Part shown: in pieces, positions 1 through 8,402 of the stretch
How the letters are laid out: every line of letters begins with the position of its first letter
How positions within the stretch are numbered: the stretch's first letter is position 1
NCBI GenBank assembly: GCA_018608765.1
Contig: JABAYY010000058.1
Coordinates: 1-54,822, forward strand
Direction of reading: 5' to 3'
Origin: Flavobacteriaceae bacterium
GTDB lineage: Bacteria; Bacteroidota; Bacteroidia; Flavobacteriales; Flavobacteriaceae
DNA length: 54,822 nt
Translations under genes and position numbers: made by a program
The notes under the pieces: model-generated
Told to the model about the DNA's origin: nothing
The model's input: the letters and a program-made list of their open reading frames with translations, nothing else
The model's database searches: none

Positions 1-1075
1 TTGTATTTGTCTTTGATAAAAGGACTGCAAAATTAGTAATTTTTTTCTTAAGATGGGCTACTAAAATATTTTTTATATGTTGCTCACTTTCATAGTGTCC
101 GACGTCAACTAATATAAGCTTGTTTTCGGCACTAAAAAAGTCATGATATTTTAAATCTGCCGTGATAAATGCATCAGCACCAGCAGACTTAGCGGCTTCA
201 ATTGCAAAGCTTCCAGACCCACCTAAAACAGCTACTTTTTGAATGGAAGTTTCTAACAATGCTGAATGCCGAATAGACGAACAATTTAAACGAGTTTTAA
301 TAAAGTTTAAAAAGGATGTTCCATCCATTGGCTGCTCGAGTTGGCCAATCATTCCCATCCCAATAAGTTGATTTTTGTTTTCTAATGTCATCACTTCGTA
401 AGCTAATTCCTCGTAGGGATGGCTGCTAAAAAGTGTTTTCAAAATGTCATTTTCTAGATGTTTTGCAAAGCTAATCGTGATTTTTGTTTCTGTAACTTTT
501 TGTAATATATGTTTTTCGCCGATAACAGGATTTGAATTTTTATTTCCTTTGAATGTGCCTGTACCCGGGCTGTTAAAACTGCAGTTGTCATAATTTCCAA
601 TACTTCCAGCTCCAGACTCAAATAAGGCTGTTCGTACGGCATCTGCATTTTTTTCTGGGACATATGTGGATAGTTGTTTGATTGTACCCGCTTGTGGAAT
701 TAGTACAGCTTTGTTTTTTAGACCTAAGAGGTCACAAAGACCTGCATTCGCACCTTCAAAAGCATTGTCGAGCGCCGTATGAATGGCATAAATAGCAATT
801 TTATGTTCGATTGCTTTGATCAATACACGTTCTACATATGTTTTACCGGTAATTTTTTTAAGTCCTTTAAAAATAATTGGATGAAAACTCACAATTAAAT
901 TACATTGATTTTCAATGGCTTCGTCGACCACCGCTTCTAGGGTGTCAAGAGTGACTAAAACACCTGTTAATTCGGAGTTTTTATCACCAACTAAAAGGCC
1001 TACGTTATCAAATTCTTCAGCATACGTAAGTGGTGCTAAAGCTTCTAAATGCGTGATCACATCTTGAACTATCAT
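1..1075 (-). CDS. Nif3-like dinuclear metal center protein (partial, 3' end outside window)
   Basis: The reading frame starts at an ATG at 1075 and stays open to the left edge, giving 358 visible codons, so only a few C-terminal residues are missing (the Bacteroidota form is about 365 aa). Features typical of the Nif3/YbgI/YqfO fold are visible: LTYAEEFDNVGLLVG near residues 17-30, the metal-ligand segments SFHPIIFKG (residue 65 His) and AIHTALDNA (His99, Asp103), and a C-terminal VDVGHYESE. The central insertion of about 100 residues is the CutA-like domain of the long YqfO type. The family binds two metal ions and forms toroidal hexamers; its cellular role is not settled and old GTP cyclohydrolase type 2 labels are unreliable. 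It is divergent from lpxK with 45 bases between start codons. Confidence 0.9.
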   Translation of the reverse strand, partial: MIVQDVITHLEALAPLTYAEEFDNVGLLVGDKNSELTGVLVTLDTLEAVVDEAIENQCNLIVSFHPIIFKGLKKITGKTYVERVLIKAIEHKIAIYAIHTALDNAFEGANAGLCDLLGLKNKAVLIPQAGTIKQLSTYVPEKNADAVRTALFESGAGSIGNYDNCSFNSPGTGTFKGNKNSNPVIGEKHILQKVTETKITISFAKHLENDILKTLFSSHPYEELAYEVMTLENKNQLIGMGMIGQLEQPMDGTSFLNFIKTRLNCSSIRHSALLETSIQKVAVLGGSGSFAIEAAKSAGADAFITADLKYHDFFSAENKLILVDVGHYESEQHIKNILVAHLKKKITNFAVLLSKTNT

Positions 1076-1120
1076 AAGTTTTTGTTTAAGTTCAAAGATA
1101 AAATAATTACTTTCGTTGCA

Positions 1121-2125
1121 ATGAAGCTTTTTAGAAAAATATTATTCCCCTTTGTACCTCTCTATTATGCGGTGGTATTTTTAAGAAATAAATTCTATGA
1201 TTGGTCGATCTACAAGTCCAAAACCTATGAGTTTCCATTGCTCTGTGTGGGTAATCTATCAGTAGGAGGGACGGGAAAAACTCCCATGATCGAATATTTA
1301 ATTACACTTCTAGATACTAAATATACGTTGGCAACTTTGAGCCGTGGTTATGGTCGAAAGTCCAAAGGATTTCTTATTGCTGAGCCCAATGTAACATCCA
1401 AAGATATTGGAGATGAACCGTTACAGATTTTCAATAAATTTAAAAACATTACAGTTGCGGTGGATGCCGATCGCCAACAAGGGTTGAAACTTCTAAAAGA
1501 ATACAAGCCTTCGTTGGAAGTTATTTTGCTCGATGATGCCTATCAACATCGCAAAGTCACAGCAGGGTTTAATATTTTATTGACTGCCTATCACCAACTG
1601 TATTGTGATGGAATTGTTTTACCAAGTGGAGATTTGAGAGAGCCTAAATCGGGTTCTAAACGGGCACAAGTAATTGTAGTAACCAAATGTCCAGATCATT
1701 TGAATAGTACTCAAAAAGATAAAATCAAGAAACGCTTGAAACCAGCCTCCAATCAAACTGTTTTTTTTAGTAGTATTCAGTACAGTCAAAAACTTGTTTC
1801 ATCAATATCAAGCCGTCCTTTAACAGATTTAAAAGGAATTCATTTTACACTGGTTACAGGGATTGCAAATCCGACTCCTTTGGTGTATTATCTCGCTGAA
1901 ATGGGGCTTGATTTTGAACATTTGAAATTCAAAGATCATCATGAATTTTCTACATCTGAATTAGATCTTATTCATTCAAAATCACTTGTAGTCACTACCG
2001 AAAAGGATTTTTCTAGGTTAAATCCTGACACAAATGATCAGATATATTACTTGCCAATTCAATTGAAAATTGATAAAGCTTCAGAATTTGAAAACCTAGT
2101 GGAGACTTATGTTGAGGAGTTTTAG
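1121..2125 (+). CDS. lpxK: Tetraacyldisaccharide 4'-kinase LpxK
   Basis: Phosphorylates the 4' position of the lipid A disaccharide precursor at the inner face of the cytoplasmic membrane, the sixth step of lipid A synthesis. The 334-residue product has an N-terminal hydrophobic stretch (FPFVPLYYAVVFLRN, membrane anchoring), a Walker A loop SVGGTGKTP at about 47-55, SRGYGRK just after it, and the conserved DDAYQHR at about 138-144. The ATG at 1121 is preferred over an in-frame ATG at 1049: the earlier start would overlap the divergent Nif3 gene and add 24 residues not expected in the family, while MKLFRKILFPF is a usual LpxK beginning. Identification is secure from motif order and length. Confidence 0.95.
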   Translation: MKLFRKILFPFVPLYYAVVFLRNKFYDWSIYKSKTYEFPLLCVGNLSVGGTGKTPMIEYLITLLDTKYTLATLSRGYGRKSKGFLIAEPNVTSKDIGDEPLQIFNKFKNITVAVDADRQQGLKLLKEYKPSLEVILLDDAYQHRKVTAGFNILLTAYHQLYCDGIVLPSGDLREPKSGSKRAQVIVVTKCPDHLNSTQKDKIKKRLKPASNQTVFFSSIQYSQKLVSSISSRPLTDLKGIHFTLVTGIANPTPLVYYLAEMGLDFEHLKFKDHHEFSTSELDLIHSKSLVVTTEKDFSRLNPDTNDQIYYLPIQLKIDKASEFENLVETYVEEF

Positions 2126-2208
2126 GGCATCAAATTAACAAATTTCATCAAAATTATAGATTCTGAACGATAGACATATAAAAGTTGATTTTAACCCTTA
2201 TAAACACA

Positions 2209-2658
2209 ATGATCAGAAAATACACAAAAAAGGACAAATCAGTCCTCATCGAATTATTACGCCAGAACACGCCTCAATATTTTGATCCCTCTGAAGAAAG
2301 CGAATTTGAATATTATCTTGACAGTGAATTAGAGGATTATTTTGTTTATGAAAATAACACTAAGATTATAGGTGCTGGAGGCATCAACTATTTTCTGGAA
2401 GATAAATCGGCACGAATTTCTTGGGATATGGTGGATTCAAAATCACAAGGAAGTGGCATTGGAAAAAAATTAACACAACACAGAATTAATTATTTGAAGG
2501 GAAATTCTCAGATAGAAATCATTAGAGTTAGAACAAGTCAACATGCCTATAAGTTCTATGAAAAAATGGGCTTCAAATTAGAAAAAATCAAAAGGAATTA
2601 TTGGGCAAAAAACTTTGATATGTATATAATGCAAATGAAAAATGAATCAAATACCTAA
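2209..2658 (+). CDS. GNAT family N-acetyltransferase
   Basis: A 149-residue single-domain GNAT protein. The acetyl-CoA binding motif A is visible as SKSQGSGIGKKLTQHRINYL (about residues 85-104), and the C-terminal RTSQHAYKFYEKMGFK is the typical motif B with the F-Y-x-K-x-G-F signature. The substrate cannot be told from the sequence. The ATG at 2209 is chosen: upstream codons in frame offer only a TTG at 2185 and would add an unrelated short hydrophobic extension. The stop codon overlaps the convergent gap gene by four bases, so the two transcripts meet tail to tail with no terminator visible between them. Confidence 0.85.
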   Translation: MIRKYTKKDKSVLIELLRQNTPQYFDPSEESEFEYYLDSELEDYFVYENNTKIIGAGGINYFLEDKSARISWDMVDSKSQGSGIGKKLTQHRINYLKGNSQIEIIRVRTSQHAYKFYEKMGFKLEKIKRNYWAKNFDMYIMQMKNESNT

Positions 2659-3647
2659 ACCTTCAATCGATAAATTAAATCTACAATACGGCTGGAGTAG
2701 CCTGTTTCATTATCATACCATCCAATAATTTTCACCATTGTACCAATGACAGAAGTCATTTGTGCATCAAAAACACAAGAATGGGTATTTCCAACAATAT
2801 CAATTGAAACAATAGGGTCTTCGGTATATTCTAAAACTCCTTTAAAAGTCGTTTCAGCAGCGTCTTTAAACGCTTTGTTAATCGCTTCTACAGAGGTTTC
2901 TTTTTTGACATTAAACGTAATATCCGTCAGCGATCCATTAATAACTGGCACTCGAATTCCACAACCCCCAATACAGTCCGCTAGCTCTGGAAAAACTTTT
3001 GTCAATGCTTTTGCTGCTCCTGTTGTTGTAGGTACAATCGACTGTCCAGCAGCGCGAGCACGTCTTAAATCTTTATGCGGTTGATCGTGAAGACTTTGAT
3101 CTGTGGTATAGGAATGTACGGTTGTAATGTATGCTTGATTAATCCCGCAAAGTTTATTGATAATAGAAAGCATTGGCGCGGCATTATTGGTGGTACATGA
3201 AGCATTTGAAATGATAGTATCATCTTGATCTAATAAATTGTCATTAACCCCTAAAACGACAGTTTTCATATCATCGTCGGTAGGAGGTACGCTTAAAATA
3301 ACTTTAGAAGCTCCATTGTTTACATGGTGAATTAACTCCTTTTTGGTTTTAAATCTTCCCGTAGCTTCAATGATAATATCCACATTATAGGGTCTCCAGT
3401 TGAGGTCTTTTGGGTGGCTTTTGTTTAAGACAGGAATTGTTATTTCATCAATGTTGATGTGTGTATCGTCGCAAGAAATAGTTTTTTTTAAAGTGCCATG
3501 AATACTGTCGTACTTGAGTAGATGTGCCAAGGTTTTAGTGTCCGCCAAATCGTTGATAGCTACCACTTCAATCGTAGGATGGGATTGTAGGAGTCTAAAT
3601 ACCCGACGCCCAATGCGTCCAAAGCCGTTAATAGCGACCCGTACCAT
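2655..3647 (-). CDS. gap: Type I glyceraldehyde-3-phosphate dehydrogenase
   Basis: Interconverts glyceraldehyde 3-phosphate and 1,3-bisphosphoglycerate in glycolysis and gluconeogenesis. The 330-residue protein shows the Rossmann NAD-binding loop GFGRIGRR at 8-15, an Asp at 33 in AINDLAD (the residue that favours NAD over NADP in the family), the catalytic Cys151 in SNASCTTNNAAP, the partner His178 in TTVHSYT, and the sugar-phosphate loop RRARAAGQSIVPTTTGAAKA. It lies two bases after the lipA stop codon on the same strand, so the two are almost certainly cotranscribed. Other gap paralogs probably exist elsewhere in the genome, so its direction of use in metabolism cannot be decided here. Confidence 0.96.
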   Translation of the reverse strand: MVRVAINGFGRIGRRVFRLLQSHPTIEVVAINDLADTKTLAHLLKYDSIHGTLKKTISCDDTHINIDEITIPVLNKSHPKDLNWRPYNVDIIIEATGRFKTKKELIHHVNNGASKVILSVPPTDDDMKTVVLGVNDNLLDQDDTIISNASCTTNNAAPMLSIINKLCGINQAYITTVHSYTTDQSLHDQPHKDLRRARAAGQSIVPTTTGAAKALTKVFPELADCIGGCGIRVPVINGSLTDITFNVKKETSVEAINKAFKDAAETTFKGVLEYTEDPIVSIDIVGNTHSCVFDAQMTSVIGTMVKIIGWYDNETGYSSRIVDLIYRLKV

Positions 3648-3649
3648 CG

Positions 3650-4525
3650 TTAGTTGATGTGTTTTTGAGCTTTATAAGAAGATCTTACCAAAGCACTACT
3701 TTCCACGTGGCGAAACCCTAAATCTAATCCAATAGTTTCGTATTCCTTGAATTGATCTGGAGTGATGAATTGCTTTACAGGTAAATGTTTTTTACTCGGT
3801 TGTAAGTATTGACCAATCGTAACTACATCTACATTGGCATTTTTTATATCGTGAAGTGTTTCAATAACTTCTTCGCGTGTTTCTCCAAGCCCAAGCATTA
3901 AGCCTGTTTTGGTACGGCGTTGTCCTTGGTCTTTCAGATATTTTAAAACACCCAAGCTTTTGTCATATTTTGCTTGAATACGGACTTCTCGTGTCAAACG
4001 TCTTACCGTTTCCATGTTATGGGAAACGACTTCAGGAGCGACTTCTACAATCCGATCGATGTGTTTTTCAATTCCTTGAAAATCTGGAATTAAAGTTTCC
4101 ATCGTGATGTTTGGATTCATGCGTCTCACCGCTTTCACGGTTTCTGCCCACATGATACTTCCCATATCTTTCAAGTCGTCTCTATCAACACTTGTTAGAA
4201 CTGCGTGTTTGATGTTCATTATTTTGATGGAACGTGCTACTTTTTCAGGTTCGTCCCAATCTACAGTTTCTGGTCGTCCTGTTTTGACGCCACAAAACCC
4301 ACAAGATCTTGTACAGATGTTTCCTAAAATCATAAAAGTTGCTGTGCCTTCTCCCCAGCATTCACCCATATTAGGGCAGCTTCCAGAAGCACATATTGTG
4401 TTAAGGTTGTATTTATCAACAAGTCCTCTGAGTTCAGTGTATTTTTTGCCTGTTGGCAATTTGACACGAAGCCATTTCGGTTTAGGTTGTCTTACAATTG
4501 GATCTGAAAGTGTTTCTACAGCCAT
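3650..4525 (-). CDS. lipA: Lipoyl synthase (radical SAM)
   Basis: Inserts two sulfur atoms into protein-bound octanoyl groups to make lipoyl cofactor for 2-oxoacid dehydrogenases and the glycine cleavage system. The 291-residue sequence carries both iron-sulfur cluster motifs: the lipoyl-synthase-specific C-x4-C-x5-C (Cys45, Cys50, Cys56 in CASGSCPNMGEC) that supplies the sulfur, and the radical SAM C-x3-C-x2-C (Cys71, Cys75, Cys78 in CTRSCGFC). The C-terminal RSSY signature is present (ALVRSSYKA). Length and motifs are complete. It sits between the Nramp-like gene (46 bases upstream) and gap (2 bases downstream), all on one strand. Confidence 0.97.
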   Translation of the reverse strand: MAVETLSDPIVRQPKPKWLRVKLPTGKKYTELRGLVDKYNLNTICASGSCPNMGECWGEGTATFMILGNICTRSCGFCGVKTGRPETVDWDEPEKVARSIKIMNIKHAVLTSVDRDDLKDMGSIMWAETVKAVRRMNPNITMETLIPDFQGIEKHIDRIVEVAPEVVSHNMETVRRLTREVRIQAKYDKSLGVLKYLKDQGQRRTKTGLMLGLGETREEVIETLHDIKNANVDVVTIGQYLQPSKKHLPVKQFITPDQFKEYETIGLDLGFRHVESSALVRSSYKAQKHIN

Positions 4526-4571
4526 GCGTTCAATTTGAGTTACAAAGATACAAAGTATTCTTATAAATTAA

Positions 4572-5789
4572 TCATAAAATTGTGAGATACCATATGCTAA
4601 AACCTATTAAAAAAAGTATTCCAAAACAGCTCATAATGTGGAGGGCTTTTGATGGCCGCCACTCCTTTGGGGTATGTTTGCTAGCAATTAAAATATAGTT
4701 GGTGAGTGCGTAAAAGGGGGCTGTTAGGAATGATAATACCGTAGCTACTTTTATGAGTCTTCCCATTTCTGATAGAAAGAAAAAATAAATACTAAGTGTC
4801 CCTAAAATCAGGAGAATACTCCATATTAAATAGCCGTTTTTGAACGGCTTTTCAAATATCAATTCAATTGTTTTATGCATTGAACGTGGTGAGGCGTCGA
4901 GGGTTGTTAGAGTGGTACTAAACATGGTAGTAAATGCAGTAATTCCAATAATGAGATAAGCCCAGTTTCCGAGGCTTTGAGTGTACATCTCAATCAATTG
5001 AATAGAAAATGTACCAGCGCTAGTACTGAAGCTGTTGCCTGTTGGATGCATCACAAGCGCTCCAAGGGCTACAAAACTAATTCCTAAAAGAATCGTTCCT
5101 AAATAACCAATATTAAAATCCAGTAAGGCTATTTTTGGATTGTGCTTTTCATTGCAGGTTTTTTGTTTTTCAGTGGTCCATAAAGAATGCCACACCGAAA
5201 TATCCAAAGGCGCTGGCATCCATCCCATAAAGGCGATTAAAAATGTAATTTCGAGACTGCCTTGAGGAAGAAGTTGTGTAAATGAACCAATTTCATTCGA
5301 GTTGCGAATGGCCATTGCGGTGGCAATCAATGTTGTGAGAGTTAAAGTGATTATGATGACTTTCATCATTACATCCAAAAATCGATATTTTCCAATATTT
5401 AAAATGATAAAACAAACGCTTAAAATGACCACAGTCCAAAGCTTTACACTTATAAAATCACCAAATAAAGAAGTGGCAATGCCTGCGGTTACAATCGTTA
5501 CTGCAGCTTGAATGGTAAACATGGTCAATGATGTAAGCAGACCATATAAAATCAACACACTTTTTCCTAATTTCCGATAGCCTTCCAATAAACTTTCGCC
5601 TGTTGCACTGGCATAGCGCGGTCCAAATTGAAAAAACGGATATTTTACCAAATGAATGAGTACTAAGGCCCAAAGGAGTCCAAATCCAAAATCGGCTCCT
5701 GCTCGTGTGGATTGAACGAGGTGAGAAACGCCAATAGCAGCGCCAGCAAAAAGAAGTCCAGGACCTAGTTTTTGTATAAAGCGTTTCAT
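4572..5789 (-). CDS. Nramp-superfamily transporter lacking the DPGN and MPH metal motifs
   Basis: A 405-residue membrane protein with about eleven hydrophobic segments and the Nramp frame: N-terminal KLGPGLLFAGAAIG corresponds to the first membrane helix, and IAFMGWMPAPLDISVWHS to helix 6. In Nramp/MntH proteins these helices carry DPGN and MPH, which bind Mn2+ or Fe2+. Here the aligned residues are GVSH (20-23) and MPAP (191-194), so both the Asp and Asn ligands and the His are missing. The protein therefore belongs to the superfamily, but Mn/Fe transport should not be assumed; another cation or substrate is possible. Its ATG overlaps the stop codon of the ECF sigma factor gene by four bases (ATGA), implying translational coupling. 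Confidence 0.8.
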   Translation of the reverse strand: MKRFIQKLGPGLLFAGAAIGVSHLVQSTRAGADFGFGLLWALVLIHLVKYPFFQFGPRYASATGESLLEGYRKLGKSVLILYGLLTSLTMFTIQAAVTIVTAGIATSLFGDFISVKLWTVVILSVCFIILNIGKYRFLDVMMKVIIITLTLTTLIATAMAIRNSNEIGSFTQLLPQGSLEITFLIAFMGWMPAPLDISVWHSLWTTEKQKTCNEKHNPKIALLDFNIGYLGTILLGISFVALGALVMHPTGNSFSTSAGTFSIQLIEMYTQSLGNWAYLIIGITAFTTMFSTTLTTLDASPRSMHKTIELIFEKPFKNGYLIWSILLILGTLSIYFFFLSEMGRLIKVATVLSFLTAPFYALTNYILIASKHTPKEWRPSKALHIMSCFGILFLIGFSIWYLTIL

Positions 5790-6337
5790 TTTTTTGTTAA
5801 AATAATTTCGGCTAACAGTTTTTTTGCTCTTAAAAGTTTAATTTTCACATTATTGATAGGCGCGTCAATCTCTTTAGAAATCTCGATATAGGACAACTCT
5901 TGAAAATACCGCAAATTAATAACCTGTTGGTAATGCGGTTTTAATTTTTTGATATCTTTTAACAACTCCGCTAGATTTTGTTCTGTGATGAGTTTGTCTT
6001 CGGGTGATGGTGCTTCATCCTGAATTCGGTACACACGTTCTTCATCTTCTTCAGAGGTGTGATTGCTGAATGATATTTTTTGTTTTCTTAAACTATCAGA
6101 GTGGGTGTTTTTTGCAATGGTAATCAGCCATGTTTTGAATTTGAAATTTTCATCAAAAGTTTTGATTTTCTCAAAAGCTTTGGAAAATGTTTCGATGGTA
6201 ATATCTTCAGCATCATTTTCATTTCGTGTTCGTTTCATCAAAAACCCGTACACATCGTTCCAAAACGTATGCAATAACAAATTGAATGCAATTTGATCGT
6301 TTTCTTTAGCTTTTTGAATGGCGTCGTTTACTTCCAA
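5786..6337 (-). CDS. ECF-type RNA polymerase sigma factor
   Basis: A 183-residue sigma-70 family protein with region 2 (about 25-90, including NDAEDITIETFSKAFEKI and FKTWLITIAKNTHSD) and region 4 (about 130-178, LRYFQELSYIEISKEIDAPI with the helix-turn-helix, then VKIKLLRAKKLL). Regions 1.1 and 3 are missing, as in ECF factors. No ATG fits: the frame has a TAA at 6353-6355 and the first suitable start is TTG at 6337; the next internal Met is inside region 2. The downstream overlapping gene is the Nramp-like carrier, and no anti-sigma gene with an N-terminal zinc-binding domain is seen on either side, so how its activity is controlled is unclear. Confidence 0.9.
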   Translation of the reverse strand: MEVNDAIQKAKENDQIAFNLLLHTFWNDVYGFLMKRTRNENDAEDITIETFSKAFEKIKTFDENFKFKTWLITIAKNTHSDSLRKQKISFSNHTSEEDEERVYRIQDEAPSPEDKLITEQNLAELLKDIKKLKPHYQQVINLRYFQELSYIEISKEIDAPINNVKIKLLRAKKLLAEIILTKK

Positions 6338-6379
6338 TGGCTTGGTATTGATTTAACAGCGTGATGAAATAATAAAGGT

Positions 6380-6583
6380 TTAAGAATGCTGAGGTTCCGA
6401 GCAGTTTTCGTATTCGTCAGGTGTTTTGCCACAAAATCCACAGCTTTCCCCTTCTGTATTAATCATTGGGTTTTGACTGGCACAGGTGCCTGCAAATTTA
6501 CCGTCTTTTTTAGCCCATATTTTTATTGAAATTCCTCCAACAGCAATTCCTAATAGTGCTAATGTAATTAAAAATAGAGTCAT
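6380..6583 (-). CDS. Small Cys-rich membrane protein, NqrM-like
   Basis: A 67-residue protein with one N-terminal membrane helix (about 3-22, LFLITLALLGIAVGGISIKI) followed by a short soluble tail with four cysteines: Cys34 in GTCAS, Cys48 and Cys51 in SCGFCG, and Cys61. This layout resembles NqrM (DUF539), which has one membrane helix and four Cys and helps place the membrane iron centre of the Na+-translocating NADH:quinone reductase. The similarity is by layout, not by clear sequence match, and Nqr genes are not in the window. The ATG at 6583 places the helix at the N-terminus; an earlier in-frame start would only add a few polar residues. It lies upstream of the sigma factor gene on the same strand. 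Confidence 0.6.
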   Translation of the reverse strand: MTLFLITLALLGIAVGGISIKIWAKKDGKFAGTCASQNPMINTEGESCGFCGKTPDEYENCSEPQHS

Positions 6584-6684
6584 CTTAAATTTTTTACAAA
6601 GATACACTTTTCATGAATTTGATTTCGGTATGTGACTTTTTTTAATTCCTGTGTCAAATAATAAAAATCTAACTTCTAAATATT

Positions 6685-7371
6685 ATGAAAAAATTATTTG
6701 CAGAATTTTTTGGAACCTTTTGGCTCGTGTTTGGAGGTTGTGGTAGTGCGATTTTTGCTGCCAGTTATCAAGATTTAGGAATTGGGTTTTTTGGGGTAGC
6801 CTTAGCGTTTGGTTTAACAGTATTAACAATGGCTTTCGCTGTAGGTCCAATTTCTGGAGCCCATTTTAACCCAGCAGTCACACTTGGTTTTTGGGCCTGT
6901 GGAAAGTTTGCTGCCAAAGAGTTAGTTGGCTACGTTATTGTTCAAGTTCTTGGTGCGATTGTGGCAGCTGCGACATTGTTCTTGATTGTTTCAGGAAAAT
7001 CTGATTTTGTTTCTGTTGGAAGTTTTGCTGCGAATGGATACGATGATCTTTCTCCAGGCGGTTACTCTATGATGTCTGTATTAATTACTGAATTTGTAAC
7101 TACTGCTTTTTTTGTCATTATTATTTTAGGGAGTACGACTCACAAGGCTTCTAAAAAATTCGCTCCAATTGCAATTGGCTTAGCATTGACTTTGATTCAT
7201 TTGATTACAATTCCCATCTCAAATACTTCTGTCAATCCAGCACGTTCTACTGGTCAGGTATTTTTTGCTGAAGGAGGCGATTATGTAGGACAGCTCTGGT
7301 TGTTTTGGTTGGCCCCCTTAGCCGGAGCCATTGTTGCGGGACTAGTTTGCAGATTAAGTAAAAAAGCTTAG
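6685..7371 (+). CDS. aqpZ: Aquaporin Z, water channel
   Basis: A 228-residue MIP-family channel of six membrane helices and two half-helices. The two pore motifs are intact: NPA at 62-64 (GAHFNPAVT) and NPARS at 184-188. The selectivity-filter residues read by alignment are Phe42, His172, Thr181 and Arg187, the set typical of water-selective AqpZ rather than of glycerol facilitators, which lack the His. The family gives fast water flow across the cytoplasmic membrane during osmotic change. The gene stands alone, divergent from the small Cys-rich protein and convergent with murB. Identification is firm. Confidence 0.95.
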   Translation: MKKLFAEFFGTFWLVFGGCGSAIFAASYQDLGIGFFGVALAFGLTVLTMAFAVGPISGAHFNPAVTLGFWACGKFAAKELVGYVIVQVLGAIVAAATLFLIVSGKSDFVSVGSFAANGYDDLSPGGYSMMSVLITEFVTTAFFVIIILGSTTHKASKKFAPIAIGLALTLIHLITIPISNTSVNPARSTGQVFFAEGGDYVGQLWLFWLAPLAGAIVAGLVCRLSKKA

Positions 7372-7391
7372 GAACTTAAATTACTGTTTCT

Positions 7392-8402
7392 TTATAAAAT
7401 ATTGACTTCAGTTTCCAAATCAATATCAAAAATAAATTTCACTGCTTTTTGAATTTGTATAGATAGTTTTAAAATGTCTTTTCCTGAAGCACCTCCATAG
7501 TTTACTAAAACCAAAGCTTGTTTTGCATGCACACCATAATTTCCAAAAGTTTTTCCTTTAAAACCTGCTGTATCAATTAGCCAAGCTGCAGGTATTTTAA
7601 TAGAATCCTCTGAGACTGTATAATGGGGAATTAGTGGAAATTGAGACTTTAAGATTTTAAACTTAGAAGACGAAATCACAGGGTTTTTAAAAAAGCTTCC
7701 ACTATTTCCAATAAGTTTAGGATCTGGCAGTTTTGAATTTCTAATAGAAATAACCGCTTTTGAAATATCTTGAATTGTAGGGGTTTCTATTCCAATATTT
7801 TCGAGCTCTGCTTCAATAGCGCCATAGTTTGTTTTAAGAACATGTTGATGACTGCTCAATTCAAATACAACCGAAGTGATGATGTATTGTCCTTTTAATT
7901 CTTGCTTAAAAATGGAGTTCCTATACCCAAACTTACAATCTTCTTTAGTAAAAACTCTCAGTTCTTTAGTTTGAATATCAAGCGCTTCACAACTTATAAA
8001 AGAATCTTTTAACTCCACGCCATAAGCTCCTATATTCTGGATGGGTGCAGTTCCTACATTACCCGGGATTAAAGATAAATTCTCAAGCCCTCCAAAGTTT
8101 TCTTTGAGACACCAACAGACCAATTCATGCCAGTTTTCCCCTGCTGAAACCTTAACTTGAACACTATTTTCCGTTGATGAAATTACAGAAATGCCTTTAA
8201 GATTTATTTGTAAAACTAAGGCGTTTACATCTTTTGTTAGAAGCATATTGCTACCGCCCCCAAGAATTAATAAATCCGATGGATTTGTGTTTAATACATC
8301 TTTGAGGTCTTGTATGGAATCGACAGATACAAATTCTGATGCATTCACGTCTATTCCAAAAGTGTTGAACGGTTTAAGAGTTATGTTGTTTTTAATGATC
8401 AT
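7392..8402 (-). CDS. murB: UDP-N-acetylmuramate dehydrogenase MurB
   Basis: Reduces the enolpyruvyl ether of UDP-GlcNAc to UDP-MurNAc with NADPH and FAD, the second committed step of peptidoglycan precursor synthesis. The 336-residue protein has the FAD-binding segment LLILGGGSNML near residue 45, the NLSLIPGNVGTAPIQNIGAY block near 105-125, and GNSGSFFKNP with the catalytic Ser that protonates the intermediate. The domain 3 form and length match type I (E. coli-like) MurB. The ATG shares one base with the stop codon of the upstream aminotransferase (TAATG), so the two genes form a translationally coupled pair. Confidence 0.95.
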   Translation of the reverse strand: MIIKNNITLKPFNTFGIDVNASEFVSVDSIQDLKDVLNTNPSDLLILGGGSNMLLTKDVNALVLQINLKGISVISSTENSVQVKVSAGENWHELVCWCLKENFGGLENLSLIPGNVGTAPIQNIGAYGVELKDSFISCEALDIQTKELRVFTKEDCKFGYRNSIFKQELKGQYIITSVVFELSSHQHVLKTNYGAIEAELENIGIETPTIQDISKAVISIRNSKLPDPKLIGNSGSFFKNPVISSSKFKILKSQFPLIPHYTVSEDSIKIPAAWLIDTAGFKGKTFGNYGVHAKQALVLVNYGGASGKDILKLSIQIQKAVKFIFDIDLETEVNIL

